From contig NC_135037.1 in the NCBI RefSeq assembly GCF_051020975.1, forward strand, positions 6,510,001-6,574,000: DNA of 64,000 nt. Reading direction: 5' to 3'. Of the stretch, positions 1-13,574 are shown piece after piece (within the stretch, counting starts at the first letter, position 1; the number at the start of each line of letters is the position of its first letter). The notes under the pieces were generated by a model, which saw nothing but the letters and a program-made list of their open reading frames with translations, had not been told where the DNA came from and ran no database searches. The DNA comes from Osmia lignaria lignaria. Lineage: Eukaryota; Arthropoda; Insecta; Hymenoptera; Megachilidae. Position numbers and translations under genes: made by a program.

Positions 1-299
1 CCTCGCGTTTTCACTTCGCGCGATCGAAACGAACGCTTTATCGAGCATCTACACTTTCCGCACACGCGTGACCGCGCACCGTAACCTCGTTCGAGCTTCT
101 CTCGATTTTTGGCCAATTTCAGCTCTGCCGCGATACAAAGAATGACCCGTTCGTTCCGCAGGATGGTCCCTCGCGCGAACTCCTGTCAGGTCTGACAAAA
201 CGGAAGTCTTATCGTCCACCGAACAATCTGACAGTGACGTGTTTCCGCTGCGCGAACACGTGCGTATGGACGGTTCGTAGAAGCCACAAGTAGACGAAG

Positions 300-850
300 G
301 TTGTACAAACGTTCAGAGATTATCAGACTTCTGATCTGGAGTAGGATCTATCGTGAATCGATCGAGGGATCAGGTTGTCGATCAAGATTCGAAGCCGACG
401 AAAAATGCCAGGTGCAAGGATGAATATTTTTATTTTCGAATGATTCGATGAATTATTTTGCACCAGAAATTGTTTATCGAGTGATGCTCCAAGACAGACA
501 CGATTCTTCGGCGTGTCCCTTTGTTCACCGTCGTACTCGATCACCGGACCGGAAACACGCACTTCCTTCTCTCTCGTCCCGATTCGCTCGCACTGAAGTT
601 TTTCCACGGCGAAGAAACCAACAAACAAGACACCGCTATACGACACACTCACGCGCGATCGCGTCCGTCCGAGCACTGACGCGACTCAGGATTCCACGAG
701 TGACTGCGGCCGCACACACGACTCCGAGCCGACTTCGCTGCTCGCCGCCGCGACTCGTCTACCCGAACGGAGCCGAGTCCCTACGAACCGTTTCTTTGCC
801 CTGACGCTGGCCGCGAATCGCGCGCATTGCCGCTCCGACCGCTTAGCGGG
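300..850 (-). promoter_or_regulatory. CpG-rich promoter and 5' leader-like region, minus strand
   Basis: Base composition changes sharply at about 850, from AT-rich DNA on the right to GC-rich DNA with abundant CpG on the left. On the minus strand a TCAGTG (plus-strand 74-79 of the 600s, i.e. 674-679) resembles an arthropod initiator. It is followed by sequence of the style seen in insect 5' leaders (GCGAGTGTG, GTCTTGTTTG) with no ATG-initiated frame of known type. A frame open across 323-676 has no domain I know. A gene on the minus strand would run out of the left edge. No TATA box was found. This is suggestive only, since GC-rich insect DNA often looks like this. Confidence 0.28.
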
Positions 851-2485
851 ATGGAACCTTTTCCAGTCGCTCCTCTATCGTCTTAACCCTTTATCTATTG
901 TAGAAAACACATTTTCAAGCATGCGAGTGAAATACAATTTTGGTGAATGAGAATTGTTTCTTTCTTTGATTCGAAGGGTGGTACAATGAGGTAGAGTGTT
1001 ACACGTGAAATGCATTTTGAGGGTGCATTGAATGCACCTGTGCTCGAAGCAGTTTTGTCAAAGTGTAAATGCAATCACATGGCAAAATATCGATTGTTCT
1101 TATTTCAGTAGTCTATCGTTAGAAAGTTGAAGAAATTGAAAAATGTATTTCTTTCTTTGAAAAGATTCATTTTTCAGTCCACAAAAAATTACAACCCCAT
1201 TTTTCATCCCAATTCCAAAGGAAGATTTCCTCGTACACGATCCAAAGAATCCCGATGAATGTTAGACATGTTCTTAGAAGGATTCCCTGATAAAAATCAG
1301 TCGGTACCTGGCATCCAGGTAAAAAAAAGAGGGAGGGCATTTCTCGGCGATCTCCAGGTGTGCAGGAAATTCGGAGATCGGTCGTTGAACTTCGACACGG
1401 TTCGCCAGCTCCGTGTTCAATTTACGTTCGGTCGTGAAAGCAGTCGTCGGTCGAAAGTTTGGATTTACAATCAGGTAAATTGGAGTGTGGTATTCGGTAT
1501 GGAATGTTCGGAGAGCCTGCTGATAGTGAGACAACATGTTTTCGAAGGTACCCTGGTATCTTTACCGATAAGCTAATCGGTCTGAAATTGCAAAATAATT
1601 TCTTTCTTCGTACGTACAAAGAAAAATTGAAAACAAATAACAATTTTAAATGTTAAGATAATAAAGCATAGAAAATCTAAAAATAGGAATTTGAAAAATA
1701 GAAATATAGACTGTTCAGAATTCATAATGTTATAAATAATGAAATTTTTTTCAATGTACCTTTGATCACGGAATACGCTATTCAATTTTGCATAAAAAAA
1801 CTTATCAAACACCCGGCATAAATACAAATCAAAGCACCGGTTCATCGATCCTACTATTTGAATACGATGCCTGATATTCATTGTAACGAGGTATTTGCGA
1901 AAGCGAACGACGTCTCGCCTATCGGTAGTGCAAGAAAATTTGTGAATTATATCTGGTTGACAATGGTTTCGAGTTCACGGCGAGTTGAATAGATGGCCGG
2001 TCGTCGAATTTCATTCGTATCGCGGCTGCTTTTCACGCGTGTCTCGGCTTTTTGTCGCCGCCTCGGGTTAATCTTGATTCTGCATTAACGCGGGGTGAAG
2101 TGGCTCGAAGCACGATACCGACGCGAAACTCGCGATTCACGCGCATTCAAAAGCCCGATGCAGAGCTTGATAAATAAGCCGTTGCATCGGCTTGTCGTTC
2201 ACCGAGAAGAAAGTGTCATTGGGATCGTGAGAAGAAATAAATGGATATAATGGCTGACATAGCGACTGAAATATGCGAGCTGTTGAAAAAAATTCCTGGT
2301 ATTTCTTACCTAAGATTTTCTACCTGAAAATAGATAAAGCTAGTAGTATATTATTCCCTGTCGGTTGTATCTTATCTATGCAATTAGTCATCGAAAACTA
2401 CTGAAAAATCACAATTTCCTTCCAAACAAAAAATTGTTTGGAAATGCATAGTTAATGACTAATGAGTTTCTAATGTTTCTAATCA
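851..2485. other. No gene seen
   Basis: AT-rich at 880-1240 and 1570-1900, with a GC-richer patch at 1900-2170. A TTAACCCTTTATC at 883 resembles a TTAA-element end but has no partner. Weak acceptor-like TTTCAG words at 1108 and 1177 lack donors. Confidence 0.6.
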
Positions 2486-2776
2486 GGAATGATCCCAAAC
2501 TTGGAAATTAAAAAAATTATGAAATTTTGTAAATATGTAGGAGGTAAAAATAGCCCTTCAAAATTTTTTCTTTTTATCCGAAACCATTAGAGATATTTGA
2601 AAACTTCATCAGGGAAAATTGTTCGTCTTAATGTATAGTATTTTGTGATACTAGAACAGAAAATTATAGACAAAAATATTTGAAAACAATTTCTTGTTTC
2701 AACATAAAAAATATACAAAATCCCCATATTCACAAAGTTTCATAATTTTTTGAAGTTCCATGTTCGGGATCATTCC
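2486..2776. mobile_element. Non-autonomous DNA transposon with ~45 bp inverted repeats
   Basis: The left end begins GGAATGATCCCAAACTTGG and the right end, read in reverse complement, begins GGAATGATCCCGAACATGG. The match continues for about 45 bases with a handful of differences. The interior is AT-rich with no open frame. If the element is taken to start at CAGG (2484), the preceding 8 bases TTTCTAAT resemble TTTCAAAT just after the right end. That would fit an 8-base target duplication of hAT type, but the right end would then have lost two bases. The inverted repeat is certain; the superfamily is a guess. Confidence 0.7.
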
Positions 2777-5700
2777 TTTCAAATAGAAATTCTTTGATGT
2801 AATATTGCGGGTGTTGAATAGTGCAAAGATCCAAGCTCGAGCATATCGTGCGCCAGAAGCATAAGTTATGAGGTTGTCGCACGAGTTTCACAATAGATTA
2901 AGGGTGTAACGTGTGCGTGATGGAAATCGTTTTCACGCCTGGGGTGGATAGTCAAAAGTACGGGAAACTCGGCCACGACGTGTGCGCGTCCAAACTAATA
3001 CAGAGCTTCATCGGAATCTACTTAGCGAAAGTTCGATCTAATAAGCGGGAACACGCGAACACGTCTAACCGTCCTCGAGATTATATCTTCATCGAGTTCT
3101 GACCGAATCCCGAACGAGCCCTGACCCTTCGTACGTGGAATATTTACGAAGAATGGAGAAATCGAAGAGAAATTACCGTCTCCTCCGAAAGAGACATCCG
3201 CGCGAATCTAGAAAGAGACTACACGGTCCTGATCTTGATCTATAGCTAAAAAATTCTTCTTCAACAGAGAAGATACTTATAAATAAATTGTTACCAGGAC
3301 ATCAAAGAAAACGGGTATTTGCTATGGGTCAAAGAGAAAGCAACAGCATCATCGCAATATATATTTTTCTTGCGACAAACCGAAACGGAAGCCTCCTGCG
3401 GTAGCTCGATAAAAGAGATACGTGCCGTAGCGGGAACCAGATATAAATTCCTGCCGGCAGAGGAAGCGTACAGAGGGAAACAGCATCGAATGATTTCTGT
3501 TGCGACGAGTTGCCGATATTGCGTTGCGAAAATGAGGAAGCATTTCAAACGCACTCGACGAGAGAAAGAAAATTGAATATTAAATTTTACACAGAGTTTT
3601 CATCTCTGGCTCGGGGAACAAATTAAATCTCGATGCATCGTACGAACTTTTCTACCTCTTTCAAATATTTCCTTCGCGACGACAATGAGAAAGTTAACGA
3701 TACCGATAATATTTCTGAGGGGTTCGCGCGAGGGAAATCGGTAGAATACGAAATACAATGACAAAGTGGCTTGCCTCCAAAACGTTTCAGAACGGAGTGT
3801 CCTTGCAAACCCGAGAATATGCTTTCCTCAAAAAGGGAATTTGACGTGTTCCGCGGAGGGGAAGAGGAACTTCCTGATCCTTCGCAGCGTGGCCGTCGGG
3901 CTGGCAAAACGGCACGAATTAATGCTTTATTACCCTTTGACCCGACGGCTCGAACGCCCAAAAGGTCCTCGCGGCCTTCTGCCGTTTCCTCCGCTGGGAA
4001 CTTCGCTGGTCGCCACATTTCCAAAAAGGGATAAAAAGGAAGATGAAAAATAAATGAGGATTCAGGGGAATACTTTGGAATTGTAATAGGTTGCACAAAC
4101 TCACCGATGAAAAAGCGTGGACAGACGAACGAAAGCTCCGGCTAAGTAATATATCAGGTCAGTGATTTCGTTGACTTTTCTTGCTTTCGCCTGTTCGTCG
4201 CGACCGTGTGCCGTTTTTACACTGCTGCTATTTCGCCTCACTTATCGTAAACAACTGTCGTACCGGGATAATTTTCGCTAACGAAAGGTTGCGCGTTCGG
4301 GAGGGCGGGGGCGTTTTGCGCGCGCTGCCGGCCTCGTAGCATGTTTTCCCCGTGAAAAATGCTGCCTCGCTTCGTTGAGTTTGTCTTAAATTTCACGCGC
4401 TAATACTGTCCGGGGGTAAAAAGGACGCGGGAGGGATGGGTTCTTTGGATGGGCTACCATGGACGCGTAAATTAGCCTCGTTCTTGTTATTTTCAGAGAT
4501 AATTGGTGGCCGTGACATGAGAATTTTTTATTTTCATCACTCACAAATATTTATATTAAAATTCTTTTTCTCAATATTGTTCAACAATATTTTAACCTAG
4601 TTAATTAAGAAGGCATCTCGCTTCGATCGAATAATAGCTGCCAATTAAAATTTCCCGCAACTTTAATTACAGCTACCATAAAACGAAACAGAGCAAGACG
4701 TCAAACGAAGCAAGCAAGAGTAATAAAAAAAAAAAAAACCACGGACAGTCTGGGATAAATAAGAAAGGTACAACGGACGATTGTTCTCGTTTCGTTGAAT
4801 GCTTAAGTTCTCAAAATCGATCGGATCGATCTTCCATCAATTCATCACCCGGATCTCGATCTCAATCTCGGAGATGCAATGAAGTTAAACGGGCCAGGAC
4901 GGAGCAAAGAAAACAGGTCTGGAGGACAGAAGGGACAAGAGAAAAAGACGAAAGGGACAACGGAGAGAGTTTGTAATTCATATCAGAGTCCCGAAAGACA
5001 AAGCAATCAAGCGATCCGCAGGTTCAACTTCTCCTCGGCTTCCGTGTTAAATTAAACTTACAGATCTTCGCGGCGAAGGGGTGAGAACGCTGGTTCGAAT
5101 ATATATTGTATTTTTTATGAGAGGCGTAGGCAGAGATTGGTCGGAAAAGAGGAATCGTGGTAGAAGGAAAATATCGAGAGCTGCGCAGACAGGATCAAAG
5201 TTAAACGAACGCGTTCGAACGGACACAAAGGATTTCCATGGGACTTTATTACACCGAGCCCTGCTGCTTTCACGGGCGTACGAGTACGGCCCTCTCTTTC
5301 GAGGTTCGCCTCTTCGTCGTTCGTTTCGCACGGCCAAGAAGGAATCTTAATGGAAATGTAAATTCGCAGCCACGCGCGACGAGAAACTTGGTCGAATCGT
5401 TTCGACCTTTTTTCCCTTCTCTCCTCTTTATTTCTGATTGTTTTCTGGACTGGGACGAATTTGGCTGACAATTTTTTTGTTTTAGATAATTATCTCATAA
5501 ATTTTCTAAATTTGAAGGATTGTGCTGAATCTCTAATTCTATTAGAATTCTAACGCATGATGAATTAGCAGAGAATTTCAGGGTATTGCACTTCGTCAAA
5601 TTTATCCATTCGGGGCAATCCTATCATCGGCTGGACCATAGTTTCTATGCTTATTGCATTTAATCTGCGGTTCCTTTCCCATGGTGGTTGTACGCTGATT

Positions 5701-8700
5701 CCGTAAATCAAAGGCTAATCGCATGGTCCACATGCGATACGCCTCTATTCCACAAAGGTAAGCAACCATCGAATATGGGAATAAACAGCCGAATAATACG
5801 TTCATTACCTTTTCGAGTATAAGTTTTGCAAGCTGAAATTAAAATTTATTCCTGAGAAGAATCGTGTCCCTTTATAAAAATCAAGTTTAATTAGAAAAAT
5901 ATTAATGATCGAATTAACGCACTTTCTATGATTGAAATTAACGCGTTCAAGTATCAAAATGATTTTGAAAAATGAAAAAGATTTTTCGTAATAAGATAAA
6001 GCATTTTCCAGTTCGTTGTTTGCATTGCACGAAAATGAATTCTCAAACGAAAAGCTCCATTAGGAGTTTGGCAAACGAATCCACGGATAACGCTAGGCTT
6101 GCATTAAACTTTCATTTTCCACGCGCATCGGGTAACAATGCGAAAGAAAAGAGACCTCTTTCTGAGATACTTCATTCACAAAGGAGCTCCGAAGACACAA
6201 TGAACCTCGTAGGTACAACATGCGAGGGGGCAGCAAAGTATTTGCTACTCCTCCGAGCAACCTCGTGAATGTTGATAGGATTTTGTCGGGAAGCACGTAG
6301 ATTTATCTGAGAAAGCTAGCTTCTGCGAGAACATGTAAACGAGAATCCGACATGTTGCTGTAACCTTACGATCCCTTTACAAATGAATGCTGCAACGAAA
6401 GAATGCAAAACCATAAATTGAAGCGGAAACGAAAGAAAACCGTGTCCCAGTTTACCATCTAAGAGAACGAAGGAAACGCGAAAAGGTTATATCTTTGTAT
6501 TCAGACGTTTGCAAGGTAACATTTCAAATTTTCATTCTCCACGATAGCGGTTCGCGTTCGTAATTACAGCTCTCCGTTTCGCGATGGATGGAAAATTGTT
6601 GAACATTTATTTGATCAATGGAAGACATTTCGCCGGTCGTGAATTCCATAAAAGCGACGATTACCCGTTTTATCAGACAATGTCACCAGGAATCGTTCGG
6701 TGGCTCGTCGTCACGCTACACCGGCTCGTAACACGTAGTTTCCTTTAATCAAAGCTCCGAAAAGGGGCCATCGATTTTTCATATTTCCCGGAGAACACGC
6801 GACGGGCGTGTCTGGTCGTCGAAAAACGCCGTCAAATCAAAGCCTCTCCTCTAAATACCGAGGGAAAGGAGAGGAGAAAAAAAAAACTGGCTTAATCACT
6901 TGGACGTTTGTCGCCCCTTCGTTTAACCCTCGACAGAGAGGGGTGGGTTTTTTTTTCGACGACGCGTCGAGCAGCAGCTTTTTACAGGGGATGTCACGCG
7001 TTTTACCTTGCAACAGCTGTTACGAGCATTCATCATTCCGCTCAATGTCCCTCCGCATTATCCTCCCTCGCTCGTAGGATTATTTGCAAAACAGCCCCTG
7101 TCCCTTCGAACTGATTTCACTTCAATAGCTTCGGCTCAAAATGTATCCGTCCATTTACATTTTTTTTTATGGGATACGTTCTTCAATTTTCATGAGAAAG
7201 GATATTATTTTAAAATAAATCTGAATTATATTAATTATTTTGTATGTAATTGACAAGGGCTGGTTTGTGATACGACAGGTTTATATTTTTAATTGTTTAC
7301 CGTAATTAAATATAGGCTATGGTGGTTTGGATGTCGAAGGGTGCGATAACACCCTCCTGTTTTCAAGGGGAAAGCAAGGTTCACGCGAGCCACCCCTTGG
7401 AGATATTACAAATTATGGGGCTGTGCTCGGTGATTCGTCACTCGTTCTACACTTGAAGAGCGTTAATGATGAAGGATAATTATGGATTTATTTTTTACTC
7501 GGTGGACTTTATTAATGAATCGTCAGACCGTTATTAGGGGAGTTTCTTAACACGTTCGCATATAGCATATTCAAAAATTCAGATATATTTCTGAGTTAAT
7601 TATTAATATAATAGGGTATCTAATTCTAGTTTTAAATCTTGATCTATCTAAATTTTTCATTCTAAAATTTAATATTTCAATTATAATATTTCACCAACGT
7701 AATTTCATTTTAATTAAAACTTATATCTTAATTTACCATTTATATATAAATTCATTTTTAGATCTAGTTTAACCGTTATTGCTGGCTCTAAATTTAAGTC
7801 TAATAAAATTATTTATCGCTTAAAACTTCCATTCAAATATCAGTATCTTATATTAAACAATCAAATATATAATTATTAAAACAGTTAATTATCGTTTAAT
7901 GTAATCAATTGAAAGAATAACTGCGGTCGACTAAATGATCAAAAGAAACTTCTCAGCATCAACCACGAGCCAGTAAGTTTGAATTAGCCCAGATTTGGGG
8001 TAGATGCCAGGATAATACAACTTTTGTTGGTAAATGGAAAACCGAGAGAGAAAGAGAGATTGGGAAACAAATCAGTTGAGCCCTGGCAATGGTAAGCCTG
8101 CAGAATCTATCTAATTTAGGGTCATATTGGAGGGTTGCGGGAGGAAGATATACCGGTGGCACGTAGGGGAGATTTAGCCCGAGGACGAAACCACTAATCC
8201 TTGTGTGGTAATCGACGATTTCCGCCCCTAAATTGTCCTGCCTCCGCGGGGCTGCCAGCACCCCAGACCATTTCGAAGAAAGCGAATTCCGAGCTCCCGC
8301 TTTTGTTCCTTGCGACGGTAGCCATGGTGTAATTATTTCGACCACAGAAATCATTTAATTTATAATTAGAATAAAATAAATTAAAACCTTCTATACTTTT
8401 ATAATTTGTATTACACATTTATTTTAGAAATTTTGTAAAAATATGATTTTGAAAGACATTTTAAACACTAATTAAATTATTGTAAATTATTTTGCTTAGA
8501 ATAATTAGTTTCAAAATGTCTAATAATTAAACGTAGAATATTATTATTAAATAGATAGCAACATTCTACTGTGGGATAATAATGCGGGGAACATTATCAC
8601 TATTACGATAATACCAAAAAGTGATCGTGTGTCATCGGAACAGACAGTTTGGTAAATTCATGTGACATCTCGGCTATCTTGAGATATCTAACGCTAATGA

Positions 8701-9805
8701 AACGCCCCGGGCCAATAGGAAATTGCGCCTCGGTAAACACTAATAAACTTACACACACGCCACATTTACCGACGTATCAAAGTACGTCGGGATATGTACA
8801 CGGTATCTAGTTCCACTCGGAACTTTGTTCTATCAAGAAAAATTTCAGAAAATCCACGAAGAAACTCTACAAAATATCCCAAACGTTTCTTATTTTTAAT
8901 TTCGATAACGTATCAATAGTTTAACCAGTAAGCTCCTTACGCGAAGATTACGTTGGGCAAATTGTAGCCGGCGATTTTAAGAAGATTAACGCAACCAAGA
9001 TGTATACCATTTGTTGAATTCTCCTCTATTTACGCCAGCTGCAATATTCAACAGCGGTCGAATAATTTTCGGTGGGTAAGTTTGGACAAGGATACGTATT
9101 TTATTCGATAACTTTGTAACATCCGCGATACAGCGGTCTTCCTCCAGCCGCGTAAATCCAGTGCTTCTGTCCGAACAAATTTAAGGCCTCGACTAATACC
9201 GTAATACTTAGCTTACTTTTAAGGAGATTAATGTTTTCGGGTTCTGCTTGCCCTCCTTTTCATCCTCTCTGTTCATCCCTTACAAATACTTCTATCTTCC
9301 TCCGTTTATAACTCTTTGATAACATTTAATAAGTTCTGAATTGGAGATAATTTTTTAAAGAATGTTCAACATTCAGAACACTGAATAAGTAATAAGAAAG
9401 TTGGAAGAGGGGATCAGAATTAGGAAGTTACCTAGAATCTACCCCTTTCGTTATCGCTCCTAACCTTTGTCCGGTTCCATTATTCCCTTCCTTGCCCTTA
9501 AACCCTCGGTTTCTACGTTTCTTCGAACGCGATAAAGGCTCGGGTAATTATACGGCAGCGCGAATCAATCCATTCGAACGTCACAGCAGCACGGTTACGG
9601 TATAATAACAGTGCCGGCTGTTGGTTATCGCGCCGCTGCGGCTTTAATGCAACCTGCCATGAGAACGAATCCCATGGTCTGCTGATAAAACCGGGTCGAC
9701 GTGTTACTTTTAAGCGAACCAACCCATTTATCTATTCACCGTGCCGCATGCCGCCACGGCGACTACTTTATTTTTCGCGATACCCACTGAATCGCGATCA
9801 CGATC
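2777..9805. other. No gene seen
   Basis: Alternating AT-rich and moderate-GC DNA. Overlapping frames at 3319-4096 and 5047-5471 occur on both strands and match nothing I recognise. A minus-strand donor-like AGATCT|GTAAGT lies at about 5059 with no acceptor partner. Poly-A runs lie at 4725-4737. Confidence 0.55.
7930..8345. other. Moderate-GC block inside very AT-rich DNA
   Basis: A block with sharp edges: the left side (7560-7920) and right side (8346-8600) are extremely AT-rich. The minus strand is open for 131 codons (7959-8354) but the product is unrecognised. The block may be an inserted sequence, though I see no inverted ends or target duplication. Confidence 0.3.
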
Positions 9806-10270
9806 CCTTATCATGATCGTTGTTTCAACGTTGTTTCATTGCAGGAGGAAGAAAAAAAATATATTCAGACAAAGTGGTTCTTGGTGAATCATTTGGTATT
9901 CTGAATAGCAGAGAAATCTTTTAAAAAATTATTAGAAAAAAACATCCCTTATTTTGAATTATTTGGCATGTTATATAAAGTTCTGTAAAAACAACCCTTT
10001 AGTGTGATGAAGAAAGTAGATGAAAGTGCTCTAACGAAGAACCTTATTCTGATTGTTGTTTCAATGTTATTTAATTGCAAGAGAAAGAAAAAGAAATATT
10101 CAGACAAAGTGGTTCTTGGTAAATTGCTTCTTATTCCAAATAGCAGAGAAAATCTTTTTATAAAAATTATTGCAAGAAGAAAATTTTTTGGCATGTTGTA
10201 TAAAGTTTTGTAAAAGCAACCCTTTCGCGCGATTAAAGAAGCGAATGAAAGTTCGGTATCGAGGAACCAT
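9806..10270. repeat. Two-unit tandem duplication, period ~236
   Basis: Unit 1 (9806-10041) and unit 2 (10042-10270) share TATTCAGACAAAGTGGTTCT, then TAGCAGAGAAA, then GGCATGTT(A/G)TATAAAGTT and CAACCCTTT. Differences are point changes and small indels, so the duplication is old. Short open frames across it are an AT-rich accident. Confidence 0.85.
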
Positions 10271-10869
10271 TTGAAAATTATAGCCGATCGGAGAGTCGCG
10301 AAATTCACGAAAGCCCATGAAGATCAATCGCGATCAATTTAAACGGGGCTAACTTCGCCTCCGGGAAGAAAAAAGAATCCATAAATCCCCGTAAGAGGTC
10401 TCCGTGAACTTTTCCGCTTGAACACACCGTCGACTCGTCGTTAAGCCATCGAAGTTCTCGCCCATGGACACGGGGCCAAGGAGAGGAAGGAAATGGGCTG
10501 CTCGAGGAAACGAATTCCGAGGCTGCTCGTCGACGAGGTCAGATTCGTCGGGCTCGTTGCGGACATATAAAGAGTTGATTCTCCGTCGATTCCCGTCAGA
10601 GGGAACGTAAATGGGATAGCTACCAGCTATTCGACCAGCTTGCAATCTTCGAATCACGCTCGTTCAGCAGCATACCTCGAATAGATTTTCAGAATTTCTT
10701 CATTTACAAGAGTGAATTACCATGAAATACTTTAATCCTTTGTTAATTATATCCAAACATAATTGTCAAAGTAATTTATAATTTATTTTTTTGATCCAAG
10801 GCACATAAGTGTGGACAGTAAAGATTTGTAATATTTGCTTTGAAGGATGGAATTATTATTTTTTTTTTA

Positions 10870-11191
10870 ATTAATAATGTTCTCAAAGGATTAAATAGTA
10901 TTAACATTTACTAAATTATAAAAAAAATGAACGAGCAAAAATAAGCTTTACTATTTGAATTCTTAATTATTTGAATCACTCTGAATTTTTAATCATCCAA
11001 TGAATTATTTTAATTTTCTCACTGTGCAAGATTAATAATGATTCGTCCTGAAGGGGTTAAATAATACTGACATTTATTAAATTATAAAAACGAATAAATA
11101 ACAGAAATAAACTTTACTATATGAATTCTTAATTATTTAAATTACTCTGAATGTTTAATCTTCTAATGAATTATTCTAATTTTCTCACTGT
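10870..11191. repeat. Two-unit tandem duplication, period ~161
   Basis: Unit 1 begins ATTAATAATG at 10870 and unit 2 begins ATTAATAATG at 11031. Both contain GAATTCTTAATTATTTGAAT-like sequence, AATGAATTATT and TTTTCTCACTGT in order. It lies just beyond the 9806 duplication but is unrelated in sequence. Confidence 0.82.
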
Positions 11192-11239
11192 ATTTTTTTT
11201 TCCTTTTTTTGTGACGTCTCGTACAGGTGACAAAATTTG

Positions 11240-11680
11240 TAATTCACCCTGAACCTGATCAAATCACGCCCTTTCTTTTCCCTCGTGTCAATTTCTTTTT
11301 TTCTCCGGCATTAGTTCTTTCCATCGCCCTTCCAGATGTTTGTCCAGTTTCTTTTTGGTCGCCCTTCGATCACTCTTCTCCCTTTGCTTTTTCTGTCCCT
11401 CTGTCGCTCGTACGTTTCTTTCTCAGCTTTTTCTGCTCATCCCGGTCTCTTTTGTCTTTACGTTCCCGACCACCACTCGTGGCCTGTTCCTTTTTTTTTC
11501 GCTTTTTGCCCATTTTTGTTCGCCTCGTTGTTTGTTTTTCGGTTCGACCGATCTTCCTCAACCATTTCACGTTTCACGATGCCCGCTTGTCCCTTTTCGC
11601 TCGCCAAACGTTACTACATTCTGGCTCGATTTGATTCCTTTTTTTTTCCTCTCTTCCCGACCTTTTCGCCGGAGTTCCCG
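11240..11680. other. Pyrimidine-biased tract, plus strand
   Basis: Over about 440 bases the plus strand is dominated by T and C. The near absence of A removes stop codons and creates several overlapping open frames in all three plus frames (11227-11813) with Phe/Ser/Leu-rich translations. These are composition artefacts, not genes. Such strand asymmetry can come from an old polypyrimidine microsatellite or from transcription-associated mutation. Confidence 0.6.
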
Positions 11681-13574
11681 TGATTACAAAGCCACGAGGA
11701 ACGGTGACGTGAATAGGGACAGACCACATGTTATATCGAGGACCGATGTTTGTCCTGCACGCGTTTACTGTCGCGGTTTTTTCTTTCAAATGCATCTCTA
11801 CCAACGACAGTGACAAGTTTATATTGTTATTCATTTTTAATTCGTTATTGGTTTTATAGATAAAAATTTTATTAGAATCGCTCTGGAAAATGGGCAGATT
11901 TTATTGCAAAGATTAAATATGGAATCATTTTATTTTAGAAAATATTTCCACAGGAATTTCTTGAAAAATTCTCACGTACCACGCTTTTGCGCAAATTCAA
12001 CGAAACGTACACCCTGCTGCTCCTTTCTTATTTCCCTTCTGGTTACTTTTTCCTATTTTCACCGGAGGCACTGCGAGGTAACGCATTTTTCGTGATGAGA
12101 GTGCACTCGTGACAATTCATTCAGACGCAGTTGAGAATTTTCAAAATGAAGGGAGCATAAATTCCTCGCGGAATGTTTCATTCAACAAAATGGTGGTACG
12201 TGTTTTTTGGCGATGAAAAATTTGCAACAGGTTGTTCGTGTTTATGAGATTATTACATTTTAAAACTATTTGACAGTGCTTTATAACGAAATAAATTTCG
12301 TTGAATCGAAAGGGTCGTTTTGGTGCCGCAGAGGGATAGTAATCGAAACATCGTTGTTCGTCACTTTCTACCCTCTTTCGTTCGGTTCGACCAATCGTGA
12401 AGGGATCGTTTGTGATTTTTTTCCTCCTCTTTTCAGTTCATTTCGATCTGCTTTTTTTTCTAGATCGACCGATACGAATTCGTTTTGAAAGGTCCACCGG
12501 GTTGCTTTCCATTCGCGCGATGATGTTGACGATGACCCGATGTTTTTAATAGACCTCTGCCAGGCGCACTTGTTTAATCGGCGAGGTTCGAAAAACGCCC
12601 TCTTTTACACGCGTGCCCACTCATAAAAGGTTCTGCGCTCAATTTTTTAAAACATCGTCGATGACCGGGCAAAGGAGCGCTTAAATTGCGAAAATATTGG
12701 CGAAACGGTTTAAGCACGAGGCTCTTTTGATCGTGGATGGATTCTGAAGTTAAGAGGATTTTTGCTTTAATGTTCGACAGCTGCGATTAAAACTGCGAGT
12801 AATTAACTTTGAACCAGTACAGATGCATCAAACGGTTGTATTTATCATATAATTAAATGATAATTTTCACTTTGATTAAAAATTCATTAAAAGACTCCTC
12901 ATTTTACATCCTGTATGATATATTTTCAATTAATTTATAAAAAATAATATCTATATTATAATTTTGGCATATTTTATTTTTTAATGAAATTCTGTTTATT
13001 ATAACAGTAAATGATCCAACAACTTCACTTCTCTTCACTTCTCTTCACTCGCAGTGTTTCTCAAAGCACACTCTCGTTAAAAGCAGTTCGAAAACACATC
13101 AAAACACTGTCGAGTCCGTCGAAACACAGGCGTATCGAAAGTAGAAGAAAAATAAATACAGAGAGCCAACGACAAATGTTTACAACAGTTTGCCCTTTGG
13201 CCCACTGTTTGCTCGGTGTTCGCTGAAACATCTTCAGACGTCGAAAAACAATCTCGACCAATGTTTCGAGAAGGTGAAAAACGACAACCAAGAGAATTCA
13301 CTCAGCCGAGCTAAAAACGAAAAGAACAAGCCCCGATTTGCCTGTTCGCGGTTCTGTTCCCTGTCTTCGTCCTCTTCTGCTTCGATCTTTTCCCTTCTGG
13401 TTGCTTCGACAAACAATGGGGACACGAATGGTAAGCTTAAACAACTTCAGTTCGCTCGTGAACTGTATGCTTTCATTTGTTTTCCTAACTGAGGTCTAGT
13501 TATAGGATTTAGAGAGGCTTCATCACTCGCCACAATATTTTAAAATAATGTATGAAAATTTCCAAAACTTTAGA
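11681..13574. other. No gene seen
   Basis: Mixed composition with a very AT-rich tract at 12840-13010. A plus-strand donor-like GAATG|GTAAGC occurs at 13430 after a CT-rich stretch, but the frame before it (13190-13430) looks non-coding. Confidence 0.55.
13019..13048. repeat. Short minisatellite CTTCTCTTCA
   Basis: Three tandem copies of a ten-base CACTTCTCTT unit start just after the poly-AT tract at 12840-13000. Confidence 0.6.

Noticed and set aside
883..1030. TTAACCCTTT at 883 as a TTAA element
   Set aside because: No matching inverted end within several hundred bases.
3623..4096. Minus-strand frame of 157 codons
   Set aside because: Two plus-strand frames are open over the same DNA, there is no recognisable domain, no splice signals and ordinary GC-driven stop depletion.
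11227..11813. Long overlapping plus-strand open frames of 115-157 codons
   Set aside because: They arise from lack of A in a T/C-rich tract. Several frames are open together and the translations are Phe/Ser/Leu-rich without domains.
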